NCBI GenBank assembly: GCA_017516315.1
Contig: JAFXDE010000050.1
Span: forward strand, 1-62,763
Length of the DNA: 62,763 nucleotides
Source: Clostridia bacterium
GTDB lineage: Bacteria; Bacillota; Clostridia; Oscillospirales; Acutalibacteraceae
Direction of reading: 5' to 3'
A model generated the notes under the pieces. It ran no database searches, was not told the origin of the DNA, and saw only the letters and a program-made list of their open reading frames with translations. Within the stretch, counting starts at the first letter, position 1. Each line of letters starts with the position of its first letter. Position numbers and translations under genes: made by a program. Positions 24,949 through 33,769 of this stretch are shown here, in pieces.

Positions 24949-27900
24949 ATGAAGAAAAGCATTTTTAAAAGGCTGAGTATATTTTTAGCCTGTGTGCTGA
25001 TGCTTACAGCAGCATTAACCATGGCCTTTTCGGTTCAGGCGAAAGCCTCCGTCGTAAAGGTAGCTACAGCTGCTCAGCTGGAAAATGCACTTAAAAGCTC
25101 GGCAAAATCTATCTGTATTACTGCCGACTTCGAGCTTGACAGAACATTTTATGTTTACGGCAAAACTACGATTTATGCCGACAGCAAGCATACTCTTAAG
25201 AGAAGCATAAGCTTCGGCGGCGACATTTTTGTCGTAGGAGAGAACGCAAAGGGAAAAAGCTCTCTGCTCGGAAAAGGAAACGCTGAGCTTACCTTAGGTA
25301 AATCCGATGCCAAAAATGAAAATGTACTTATTTTCGACGGTAATAAAGCAAATATGAAAACGCAGGTAAAGGGCTCATTCCTTTTCATTGCAAACAGCTC
25401 TGTGGTAAATGTTTATAAGGATATCAGCTTCATAAACGCAAAAAAAGAAGGAAACAGCAAAACCTTCAATGCAGATTATGCCTTATCTTATCCCGGACGC
25501 ATCGGCGGTGCTGTTTCAGTTATCGCAAGCGGTACTATGAATATTTACGGCGGTAATTTCACCGGTAATACCGTAAAGGATGAAGCCAAGGTGGAAAACC
25601 CCACCGAAGAACAGCTCGTAAGCACGATGGGCGGTGCTATCTATAACTTCGGTAATCTTAAAATCTACGGCGGTAACTTTTCGGATAATCGTGCCGGACG
25701 AGGCGGTGTTATCTATAATTACCGCACCTTAAAAATCACGGCAGGCACCTTCAGCTCAAACCGTGCAACCACTCACGGCGGTGTAGTATGCCAGCCTGCT
25801 TCACAGTATGCACGCATTTATCTGGGCAAGGACGGTTCAAAGGAAGGCAATAAAATCACCTTCAAAAATAACTCAGCCACAGAAAATGCAGGTGCAATTT
25901 ACACAAGACCTCAATCGTCGCTCATTATTTACGGTGACACTACCTTCGATTCGAACAAGGCCTCAGGCGGTAACGGCGGCGCTATCTGCTCCTACGGTGT
26001 AGTAAAGCTTTATAACACCGTTTTCAAAAACAACTCTGCAGTAACACGAGGCGGCGCTATTTACCTTTCGAACTCCAGCGAAGAGCTTACAACCCGTCTT
26101 TCATCGATCGATAACTGTACCTTCACATCCAACTCCGCAAAAAACGGCGGCGCTCTTTCCGCTTATGCCTCTGACGAAACCTTGGATGAAGGTGCAATCG
26201 TAACCGTAAACAGCTGTAAATTCAAAGCAAATACTGCCACGGAAAACGGCGGTGCTGCCTATGCGGGAAGAAAAAGTAAGGTAACATTGAAAAACTCTTC
26301 TCTCGAAGAAAACAGTGCCTCTGAGGGCGGTGCTTTCTACATTGTAGGTGAAAGCAAGATTAACATCGAAAATACCGATTTCATTTCAAACAAGGCCTGT
26401 ACTTCCTCCGACAGCAGCGGCGGTGCCATTACCGTAAGAAGCTCTGAGCTTAACATTAAAAAATCGGAGTTCAGTAAAAATCTTGCATCAAAGAACGGCG
26501 GCGCTCTTTACATTTCTTATGTGGGAGACAGCAAAAAGGATGCAGAAGTCAAAATCACCTCAACCCTTTTCGAGGAAAATACCGCAAATAACTACGGCGG
26601 TGCCGTTTACGCTACGAAGCATACCGACTCCGAAAAGAATCAGCTTGACGGTGACGGCTGTAAATTCGTAAAGAACGGAGCTGTCAAAGGCGGCGCTCTT
26701 TATCTCACTTCCGGCACAAGCTCATACTTTGAGGATTGCGATTTCGAATATAACACCAACTCAACCGTAAGCGGCGGTAAGGCTGATGCCTATAACGGCG
26801 GTGCTGTTTATCTTTCGGAAAGCACACTTGAAATCAACGGGGCAACCTTCAAGGGCAACAGCGCTGAATATAACGGCGGTGCCTTCGGTGTTTATTCTGA
26901 CAGTAAGGCTATCCTTAACAAGATAACAGCTACAGAAAATTCTGCCGTTCATGCAGGCGGCTTCCTTTACAACAGCGGCTCTGATGTAAAAATCTATAAC
27001 AGCAAGCTTACAAAGAACTCCTCTGAGGAAACAGGCGGTGCGCTTTCTCTTCACTCACTCGGAACTACGAGCGTTTATAAAACTGCCTTCGAAGAAAACT
27101 CTGCAGGAACTCACGGCGGCGGCGCTTATGTTTACACCGAGGAGTCTGCTACTCTTTTCCAGGACTGTACCTTTACTAAAAACAAGGCAGTAAAATACGG
27201 CGGTGCCTTATATGCTTCAAAGGCAAGTATTCTGAATCTTTACAGCCTTACCGCCACAGATAACAGTGCAGGCAGCGGCGGCTTCCTTTATGAAACCACT
27301 ACAGCTACCACCGTTACTCTTAACGGCGTAACCGTAAAGGGAAACACCGCATCCTCAGGTCCCATCATTTACGGTAACACTAATAAGGCTATACTGAATC
27401 TTAACAAGACTAACTATAAGGACAGCGACCTTACCTCAGCTCCCGACTCGGCTTACTGGAAAAAAGCTGTCGCAAATAAGCTGACGGTAAATGAAATTAC
27501 CGACCCTATCCCCTCTTATACAAATTACAAGGAAAATAAAGCCGACAAAAAGACCGAGTCTGCTAAAAAGAAGGCCGTTCCCGTAACGGATGTGTTTAAC
27601 CTCGGCAAAAGCTCGAGCGATGCAGATATAAACGAAGATTATGCAAAGCTTAAAAAGCTCGACAACAGCTCTAACTTTATGAGCCGTAACACAACCACCT
27701 TCAATAATATCAACGGAAAAGATGTTAATGTTGATACCTTTGTGTACATCGCCGGTCATAAGGGCAACAACGTAAGCGTCGGTGAAGGACTTCTCATTTA
27801 TCAGGCTCTTCTTTATAAAAAAGCTCACCCGAAAGAGGAAGTAAGCATCGACATTTCTTCCTTCCGTTTTTCAATAGAAGCAGCGGTAAACATAAACAGA

Positions 27901-30900
27901 AACAGCCGTTACTTCGGTTATATGCGTAACCTTGTAGGTATGGAGTACGATAAATACGGCTTCGTAAGAATCTCCTATCTTCTCGTTACAGCCGCAAAAA
28001 TGGGTATAAATGTTACTGTAATAGGTCAGATGGACGGATATCCCATTTCCTCCTCCGACCCTAATCTCAAAGAATATTTTACTCAGAAGCTGAACGATCC
28101 CTGTGACCCCGCTTATGTAAAAAACGGAGTTATAGGTGATTATCTCAACTTCAACTACTGCTACTGGACCGCTTATGACGATAATGCCGCTACAGATATG
28201 ATGCACACAAAGCTCTGCGCTGTTTCCCATTATCTTGATATGAACGGTGTCTCACATAAAAATGCAGTATGGTCATCAAGCTCCAACATTGACGGTATCA
28301 AGGACTCGGGTGCTAACGGAAACAGCAAAATGCAGACAGCCACCCTCGTTTCAGACCACGAAAAAATTTACCGTGCATCATCTAACTATCTGAGACTTAT
28401 TTCAAAGTATTGTGCCCAGGAAGATGTTCTTTTTTTCCGTGACCTTGTAAACGAAAGAACCACTGAGCAGATTCAGCTTATTCTCGCAGGTAAGGAAAGC
28501 AAGATTCCGAAAAACGAGCAGATTGTTTACCTCGGCGGTGAAAATGACAAGGTCTTTGAGCTGTACTTTGCTCCCTTCGGCGGTGACGCTGCCGTATGGG
28601 ATGAGGTAAATAACCCCTACTGCAAATATATGAGAAAAATGTATAATTCCGATGACTACATTATTTTAACCTGGAATAATGCAAACTATCTTAACACCTT
28701 CCCTCTCGGCAAGCAGATGGAAAGCGTGTATATTTCAGCCTTTAAGCAGAACACGAACCCCCGTAACAAAATTTACCTTAACCTTGAAAGCTTCCCCGAC
28801 AATTCCTTTGACAGTCTTGTCACCGGTAAAACTGTAGGCTTCAAATCTGTAAACCAGAAGGATTTCGGTGCTATCCACAGCAAGGATATACAGATTTCCT
28901 ATTCGGAAAACGGACAGAGACATTATGTTTCCATCCTTAATTCACTGAATATCCACGGCGGCTCAATGAGCTATCAGTCAAACAATCTTCTTGTCATCAA
29001 GGAAGATAATATGGACAAGGGCAGTGTATTCCATACTATTGCCGACCTTACGACAAAGGGCATTACCGAAAACGAGCTCACCGAAGCAGGCGACCTCGGA
29101 AGACAGTTCAGCAAAAGCGAGAAATTCTCCGTAGGCAAGCTTTCCGCTGTTCCCTATACACTCGAGGCTACCGTTCAGGTACCCGAAAGCGTAACGGGTG
29201 CTGCAGGAGTAATTATCGGCAACTATAACGGCTCTAAAAATAAGCAGCTCAACCTCGAAATAGCCTCAGGCGGCAGAGTTAAGCTCTTCTATAATAACGG
29301 CAAAAATAAGGTTTCCTGCATCTTCAAAAAGGATATACGCTCAGATTCAGCCGTACACATTGCCGTTACCGTAAGCGATAATAAGGCCACCCTTTATGTA
29401 AACGGCAGCGCCGTCGAAACAAAAACCCTCAAATATGCCTACAGCACCTCGAAAACAAAGTATGTTATCGGCGGTGACAACAGAAAGAATAACACCAAAT
29501 ACTTCAAGGGTACGATCTATTCAGTAAGCCTCTTTAACGATGTCAGAACAAAAAGTGAAATAAAGCGTGACTCAAGAGGCGTTTCTGCCACCGCAGCAGG
29601 TCTTATCTATACTAAAGAATTTCTGACGGCAGACCGCACATATTCCGCCGTTAACCTTAACGGAAGAACCTTCTCCAAATCAAAGGCTTATTCTCTCGGT
29701 AAGCTCTCTGCTACACCCTACACTATCGAATCCACAATCTCTGTTCCCAAAAAGCTCAGCGGACGCGGCGGCGTAATCGTAGGTAACTATAACGGTAAAA
29801 ACGGCAAGCAGCTTAACCTGGAGCTTTATACCGAGGGCAGAATAAGACTGTTCTTCAATAACGGCAAGAAAAAGGTTTCCTGCATTTTCAAAAAGGACCT
29901 TCGTACAGGTGCCCCCGTTGATATCGCCGTAACCGTAGACAAGAAAACAGCTACCCTTTATGTAAACGGCAAGGCAGTAGAAACCAAAAAGCTTTCAGCT
30001 ACCTATTCGGGAATCAAGGGCAGCTTCAAAATCGGCGGTGACAACAGAAAGGGCAACCCCGAATATTTCAAGGGTACTATCTATTCTGTCCGTCTCTTCT
30101 CCGATGTCAGAACAAAAGCTGAAATCAAAAAAGACTATGTATATATCGAAGGAACGGAAAAGGGTCTTATCAGCTCGAGATACTTTGCTTCTCAAAGCTC
30201 TGTTTACCCGAGCAAAAAGCTTAACGGCATCGAATTTACCGAAGCTACTCCTTTCACATTAGGAAAGCTTAAAGCCTCTCCGAAAACTATCGAAGCAGTA
30301 ATCAGCCTTCCGAAAAAGTTTACCTCCCGTGCCGGTGTAATCGTCGGCAACTACAGCTTCGACGGCAAACAGCTTAATCTCGAAATAGCAGCCGGCGGCA
30401 AAGTAAAGCTTTACTATAATAACGGCTCGAAATATTCCTCTGTTACCTTCTCGAAGGATGTTCGCTCATCAAGACCTGTCCATATCGCTGTTACCTTAGA
30501 CGGTAAAAAAGCCACACTTTATGTTGACGGTAAAAAGACACAGACTCTTTCGATCGGTATAAAATACAGCGGTGCTACCGGAAGCTTCAGAATCGGCGGA
30601 GATAACAGACCCGGAAATACCAAATACTTCAAAGGAAAGATTTATTCCGTAAATCTCTTCTCCTCAGTCCGCAGCGAAAAGCAAATCAAGCGTGACATTA
30701 CCGCTGTAAAGAAAGGCGCGTCCTCACTTATTTGGTCCGGCAATCTTATTACAGCAAAGCCCGTATATGATTCAGGCAGCTTAGGGGGAGCGAAATTTGA
30801 GGCAGACAAATACACCACGCTCAATCCTCTCAACGATACGCCCAAAACAATAGAGGCACTCATAAATGTTTCTCAGAAAACTACGGGCAAAGCAGGCGTA

Positions 30901-31323
30901 ATCCTCGGTAACTGCTACGGTGCTGAAAGCAAGCAGATGAATCTCGAGGTAATAGACGACGGAAAGATAAAGCTTTTATACCGTAACGGCTCTAAAGAGG
31001 ATTACTGTGTATTCTCGAGAGACATCCGTTCTTCGACTCCCGTTCATATTGCCGTTACCGTAAACGGACGAACAGCTACACTTTATGTTAACGGTGAAAA
31101 GGCTGACAACAGAACGCTCAAGGCTTCCTACAGCGGAATTACCGACGGCTTTAAAATAGGCTCAGATAACAGAGCTGACGGTGCAGGTTATTTCAAGGGT
31201 ACTGTCTACAGCGTAAGCCTCTTCTCCGATGTGAGAACACAAAAGGAGATAAAGACTGACAGCATAAATGTAAATGCAAACGAGCCTGCACTTCTGTATT
31301 CGGGCCGTTATCTCAGTAAATAA
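24949..31323 (+). CDS. Giant secreted protein: beta-helix repeats, phospholipase-D-like domain, four LamG-like domains
   Basis: A 2124-residue protein with a Sec signal peptide (LSIFLACVLMLTAALTMAF). Residues about 30-870 are a right-handed beta-helix built of many units with GG-A-(I/V/L)-Y and N-x-A motifs, like chlamydial Pmp or adhesin repeats. Residues about 890-1350 resemble a phospholipase-D-superfamily domain: H1086-x-K followed by SSSSN near 1113, and H1310-x-K followed by S-x-N1334 and QSNN near 1346. The usual Asp of the HKD motif is not obvious in either half. From about 1381 to the end come four LamG/concanavalin-like repeats of about 188 residues. No LPXTG, SLH or membrane anchor is visible at the C-terminus. 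ATG 24949 is 8 bases after AAGGA; ATG 24940 is too close. A surface or secreted enzyme acting on host or dietary polymers or lipids is inference. Confidence 0.85.
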   Translation: MKKSIFKRLSIFLACVLMLTAALTMAFSVQAKASVVKVATAAQLENALKSSAKSICITADFELDRTFYVYGKTTIYADSKHTLKRSISFGGDIFVVGENAKGKSSLLGKGNAELTLGKSDAKNENVLIFDGNKANMKTQVKGSFLFIANSSVVNVYKDISFINAKKEGNSKTFNADYALSYPGRIGGAVSVIASGTMNIYGGNFTGNTVKDEAKVENPTEEQLVSTMGGAIYNFGNLKIYGGNFSDNRAGRGGVIYNYRTLKITAGTFSSNRATTHGGVVCQPASQYARIYLGKDGSKEGNKITFKNNSATENAGAIYTRPQSSLIIYGDTTFDSNKASGGNGGAICSYGVVKLYNTVFKNNSAVTRGGAIYLSNSSEELTTRLSSIDNCTFTSNSAKNGGALSAYASDETLDEGAIVTVNSCKFKANTATENGGAAYAGRKSKVTLKNSSLEENSASEGGAFYIVGESKINIENTDFISNKACTSSDSSGGAITVRSSELNIKKSEFSKNLASKNGGALYISYVGDSKKDAEVKITSTLFEENTANNYGGAVYATKHTDSEKNQLDGDGCKFVKNGAVKGGALYLTSGTSSYFEDCDFEYNTNSTVSGGKADAYNGGAVYLSESTLEINGATFKGNSAEYNGGAFGVYSDSKAILNKITATENSAVHAGGFLYNSGSDVKIYNSKLTKNSSEETGGALSLHSLGTTSVYKTAFEENSAGTHGGGAYVYTEESATLFQDCTFTKNKAVKYGGALYASKASILNLYSLTATDNSAGSGGFLYETTTATTVTLNGVTVKGNTASSGPIIYGNTNKAILNLNKTNYKDSDLTSAPDSAYWKKAVANKLTVNEITDPIPSYTNYKENKADKKTESAKKKAVPVTDVFNLGKSSSDADINEDYAKLKKLDNSSNFMSRNTTTFNNINGKDVNVDTFVYIAGHKGNNVSVGEGLLIYQALLYKKAHPKEEVSIDISSFRFSIEAAVNINRNSRYFGYMRNLVGMEYDKYGFVRISYLLVTAAKMGINVTVIGQMDGYPISSSDPNLKEYFTQKLNDPCDPAYVKNGVIGDYLNFNYCYWTAYDDNAATDMMHTKLCAVSHYLDMNGVSHKNAVWSSSSNIDGIKDSGANGNSKMQTATLVSDHEKIYRASSNYLRLISKYCAQEDVLFFRDLVNERTTEQIQLILAGKESKIPKNEQIVYLGGENDKVFELYFAPFGGDAAVWDEVNNPYCKYMRKMYNSDDYIILTWNNANYLNTFPLGKQMESVYISAFKQNTNPRNKIYLNLESFPDNSFDSLVTGKTVGFKSVNQKDFGAIHSKDIQISYSENGQRHYVSILNSLNIHGGSMSYQSNNLLVIKEDNMDKGSVFHTIADLTTKGITENELTEAGDLGRQFSKSEKFSVGKLSAVPYTLEATVQVPESVTGAAGVIIGNYNGSKNKQLNLEIASGGRVKLFYNNGKNKVSCIFKKDIRSDSAVHIAVTVSDNKATLYVNGSAVETKTLKYAYSTSKTKYVIGGDNRKNNTKYFKGTIYSVSLFNDVRTKSEIKRDSRGVSATAAGLIYTKEFLTADRTYSAVNLNGRTFSKSKAYSLGKLSATPYTIESTISVPKKLSGRGGVIVGNYNGKNGKQLNLELYTEGRIRLFFNNGKKKVSCIFKKDLRTGAPVDIAVTVDKKTATLYVNGKAVETKKLSATYSGIKGSFKIGGDNRKGNPEYFKGTIYSVRLFSDVRTKAEIKKDYVYIEGTEKGLISSRYFASQSSVYPSKKLNGIEFTEATPFTLGKLKASPKTIEAVISLPKKFTSRAGVIVGNYSFDGKQLNLEIAAGGKVKLYYNNGSKYSSVTFSKDVRSSRPVHIAVTLDGKKATLYVDGKKTQTLSIGIKYSGATGSFRIGGDNRPGNTKYFKGKIYSVNLFSSVRSEKQIKRDITAVKKGASSLIWSGNLITAKPVYDSGSLGGAKFEADKYTTLNPLNDTPKTIEALINVSQKTTGKAGVILGNCYGAESKQMNLEVIDDGKIKLLYRNGSKEDYCVFSRDIRSSTPVHIAVTVNGRTATLYVNGEKADNRTLKASYSGITDGFKIGSDNRADGAGYFKGTVYSVSLFSDVRTQKEIKTDSINVNANEPALLYSGRYLSK
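29089..31310 (+). repeat. Four tandem LamG-like coding repeats
   Basis: Coding repeats of about 560-570 bases begin near 29089, 29650, 30220 and 30780. Each encodes LGKL-type entry, VI(V/L)GN(Y/C), a K(Q)LNLE strand, AVTV-x-ATLYV(N/D)G, GGDNR/GSDNR and YFKGT(I/V)YSV-LFS-VR. Repeats 1 and 2 are most alike and repeat 4 is most diverged, which points to stepwise duplication. Confidence 0.8.
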
Positions 31324-31340
31324 AACGAACACCAAAAACT

Positions 31341-31365
31341 AATCCCCCGACAATGTCGGGGGATT
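31341..31365. terminator. Hairpin between the giant protein gene and the Ntn-hydrolase gene
   Basis: Perfect 11-base-pair stem AATCCCCCGAC/GTCGGGGGATT with a three-base loop. A T run follows on the minus strand (AGTTTTTGG), so it best serves the minus-strand gene but can stop both convergent transcripts. Confidence 0.75.
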
Positions 31366-31412
31366 CTGCTGTATAGGCTTAAAAATCATTCGTACTTTTT
31401 AGCTGTAATGCT

Positions 31413-32459
31413 TTAAACTCTCTCTATTACTCCCGGTGCATCCACGGAAAGTCTGTACTTTTTGTCGTAATCCATACCGGCACATAATAAAACTTCCTTT
31501 TTACTGCAGTTATAAACAGCGCTCCAGAGAGTAATAACCTGATGCTTGAGGCGCTTATGCTGATAATTGAGCACGACATTTGAAAGAAGATGCATAGCCT
31601 CATCCTCTGTGATTATACCGTCTGCTTCAGCGAGAGTTGCCTTGATTTTTTCATATCTGTCCATACCTCTGCCGTCGTGATTATCACCGCCGGGAGTGAG
31701 GAAATAGTTCGTCAGTGCCAGACACTCCTCTTTCTTTTCCTGCCTGATTACGTGCATTTTATTATCCACATATTCGATAATGGCGCTGTTACCCTCGGCA
31801 TCAGCGAGCTGATAATGATAGTTGATAAAAATGGAGTCGTGCATATCGTAGGATGCAAAAAGCTCTATAGCCTCGTCTACGGTAGCGCATTTATCCAGCA
31901 CGGCGCGAAGAGCGACTGTAGTAATAATCGGTTTTTTACCTGTATTCTGCTTCGTAGCCTTGGTTTTGATTTCCAGAATACCGCAGGCAAAGCCCTTTTC
32001 ATTGATACCGTCCATGGAGGTGTAGGGTGAGCCCATAACTCGCAGCGGTCTTTTCGCATTTTTAAGCGGCATATATTTAGTGCCGTGAATAAAGAAGGTA
32101 GTGTCAACCACTGCTACGCTTCTGTAGCCCTTTTCGGGATTAGTCCAGAGTACAAGACAGGGAGCAGCCTTATAGTCGAAATTTCTGCCCAGAATATAGC
32201 CGCCGTCGGGTGTCCTGGCGTTAAAGGTACTGCAGGCAAAGCCGCTGTGGTCGGGATTGACAGAAAGAGGAGGCATATTAACCTCGTTCTGAAGGAACCT
32301 TACCGCATCCATAATGTTACTGCAGCCCTTTTCCAAAAGAGCGTCGAGACCATAAGAGCTTTTATAAACGAGAGTCCAGATATTGTCGTCTATCTGCTTA
32401 AGAGTGGAGAGTGTTTCTTCGATTTTCTGTACTGCAAGAGCATCTTTTTTATCTTTCAT
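31413..32459 (-). CDS. Choloylglycine hydrolase / penicillin V acylase family Ntn-hydrolase
   Basis: A 348-residue linear-amide C-N hydrolase of the CBAH (PF02275-like) family. The likely nucleophile is the Cys in GFACSTFNARTPDGGYILGR, at about residue 76, followed by the family's GRNFDY. Other conserved features are MGSPYTSMDGINEKGFA and the ALTNYFLTPGG region. The Cys is not at the N-terminus, so the protein would need to cut off a propeptide of about 75 residues, as some relatives do. There is no signal peptide. Substrates could be conjugated bile acids, N-acyl amino acids or penicillin V; the sequence does not decide. ATG 32459 is used; a GTG at 32468 is the alternative. Confidence 0.82.
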   Translation of the reverse strand: MKDKKDALAVQKIEETLSTLKQIDDNIWTLVYKSSYGLDALLEKGCSNIMDAVRFLQNEVNMPPLSVNPDHSGFACSTFNARTPDGGYILGRNFDYKAAPCLVLWTNPEKGYRSVAVVDTTFFIHGTKYMPLKNAKRPLRVMGSPYTSMDGINEKGFACGILEIKTKATKQNTGKKPIITTVALRAVLDKCATVDEAIELFASYDMHDSIFINYHYQLADAEGNSAIIEYVDNKMHVIRQEKKEECLALTNYFLTPGGDNHDGRGMDRYEKIKATLAEADGIITEDEAMHLLSNVVLNYQHKRLKHQVITLWSAVYNCSKKEVLLCAGMDYDKKYRLSVDAPGVIERV

Positions 32460-32492
32460 TTTTAACACCGCTTTAATAATTTATTTTGTTAA

Positions 32493-32521
32493 AGTATATC
32501 ATAGCATAAACCGCTTTACAA
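32493..32521 (-). promoter_or_regulatory. Promoter of the Ntn-hydrolase gene
   Basis: On the minus strand: -35 TTGTAA (32516-32521), 17-base spacer, -10 TATACT (32493-32498), about 30 bases before the start codon. Confidence 0.6.
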
Positions 32522-32606
32522 GTAAAATAAAAATTTTCGCAAAACTATTTATTTATAGAGAAAATTATGGTAAACTCAAAAAAAAAGAAAAAAGGAGAAC
32601 TCTCTT

Positions 32607-33686
32607 ATGACTATGATGTCTTTTCTTCGTGTAGTTATGGCAATATTTATGATAGGCTATAACCTTTTCAACTATGTTTTCAACGATTACGCTTTCCCGG
32701 CCGTAAGCACAGAGGGCGCTTATGTTTTCTGCTATTTTGTCGGTAATGAGCCTGACGAGCAGACTGTTCATCTTGCCGTAAGCACCGACGGTTATAATTT
32801 TGCTGCGCTTAATAATAACGAGTCCGTCATCAACCAGACCAAGGGTACAGGTTGTATACGCGATCCCTATATTTTCTCCGCCAAGGACGAAAACGGTAAG
32901 GACTGCTATTACATAGTGGCTACAGATATGGATGCAGGTCTCGGCTGGACCTCAAATCACGCAGTAATTTTCTGGAAATCCTATGACCTTATTAACTGGG
33001 AAGACGAATATGTTCTCGATTTCCGTGATTTTGACGGATGGGAAAACTGTAACAGAGCCTGGGCACCTCAGGTAATATGGGATGCTGAGGAAGGAAAATA
33101 TATGCTTTATCTTGCCCTTTCCGAATCCGATGACCCCGCTACGGAGGAAAACGAGGATATCGCACAGCACTATTATCTTTACACCGATGACTTCAGAAGC
33201 TTCACCGAGCCCGAGTATCTCTACGGCAGAAGAACCGAAGCCTTTACCCGCGATGACGGCTGGTCAGGCGTAGGTGTTCAGTGCATCGACGGCGATATGA
33301 TTTACAATGAAAATGACGGTTACTACTATCTTTATTTCAAAGAAGACCTCACCCAGAAAATCGCTTATGTGAAATCAAAGAGCGCCTCGGGTCCCTTTGA
33401 GGGTGATTATACGATATGCTCTCTTAACTACTGGGGTGTAGAGGGCAGTACCATGTACCGTATAACAGGTACCAATGCCTGGGTAATGCTTATGGATGAA
33501 TACAGCGAGGGTACCTTTTTCCCTCAGATGACGAGAGATTTTGAGTCCTTCCGCCGTATACGCCGTGCAGGTATGTCAGTGGATCACTTAAATCCCCGTC
33601 ATGGCTCTGTCGTAGCTATCAGCGAGGATGAATACTTCGCACTATGCGACCATTACGGCGTGTCGGAGATACCGAAAAGTAAGTAA
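32607..33686 (+). CDS. Secreted or membrane-anchored GH43-like glycosidase
   Basis: A 359-residue protein with an N-terminal hydrophobic segment (FLRVVMAIFMIGYNLFNYVF) that may be a signal peptide or anchor. The rest is a five-bladed beta-propeller of the GH43/GH62/GH32-like superfamily: CIRDPYIF (general base Asp), NRAWAPQVIWD, GPFEG, and WGVEGSTMYRI (candidate catalytic acid Glu). Members remove arabinose or xylose side chains from plant polysaccharides or act on other furanosides. AAGGAG precedes the ATG. It is a single-gene unit followed by a strong terminator, divergent from the Ntn-hydrolase gene. Confidence 0.8.
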   Translation: MTMMSFLRVVMAIFMIGYNLFNYVFNDYAFPAVSTEGAYVFCYFVGNEPDEQTVHLAVSTDGYNFAALNNNESVINQTKGTGCIRDPYIFSAKDENGKDCYYIVATDMDAGLGWTSNHAVIFWKSYDLINWEDEYVLDFRDFDGWENCNRAWAPQVIWDAEEGKYMLYLALSESDDPATEENEDIAQHYYLYTDDFRSFTEPEYLYGRRTEAFTRDDGWSGVGVQCIDGDMIYNENDGYYYLYFKEDLTQKIAYVKSKSASGPFEGDYTICSLNYWGVEGSTMYRITGTNAWVMLMDEYSEGTFFPQMTRDFESFRRIRRAGMSVDHLNPRHGSVVAISEDEYFALCDHYGVSEIPKSK

Positions 33687-33699
33687 CAAAAACACAAAA

Positions 33700-33743
33700 A
33701 ATCAGTCCGTCAAAACCTGAGCTGACGGACTGATTACTTTTTT
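33700..33743. terminator. Terminator between the GH43-like gene and the P-type ATPase gene
   Basis: 13-base-pair stem AATCAGTCCGTCA/TGACGGACTGATT (33700-33712 and 33723-33735) followed by a T run of six on the plus strand; A-rich on the other side, so it works in both directions. Confidence 0.88.
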
Positions 33744-33769
33744 ATTCAGTTATTTACGGGACTTGCGTA

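Noticed and set aside
24949-27480. Tandem DNA repeats as a CRISPR array
   Set aside because: The periodicity is that of translated beta-helix units in one open frame, without identical repeats and unique spacers.
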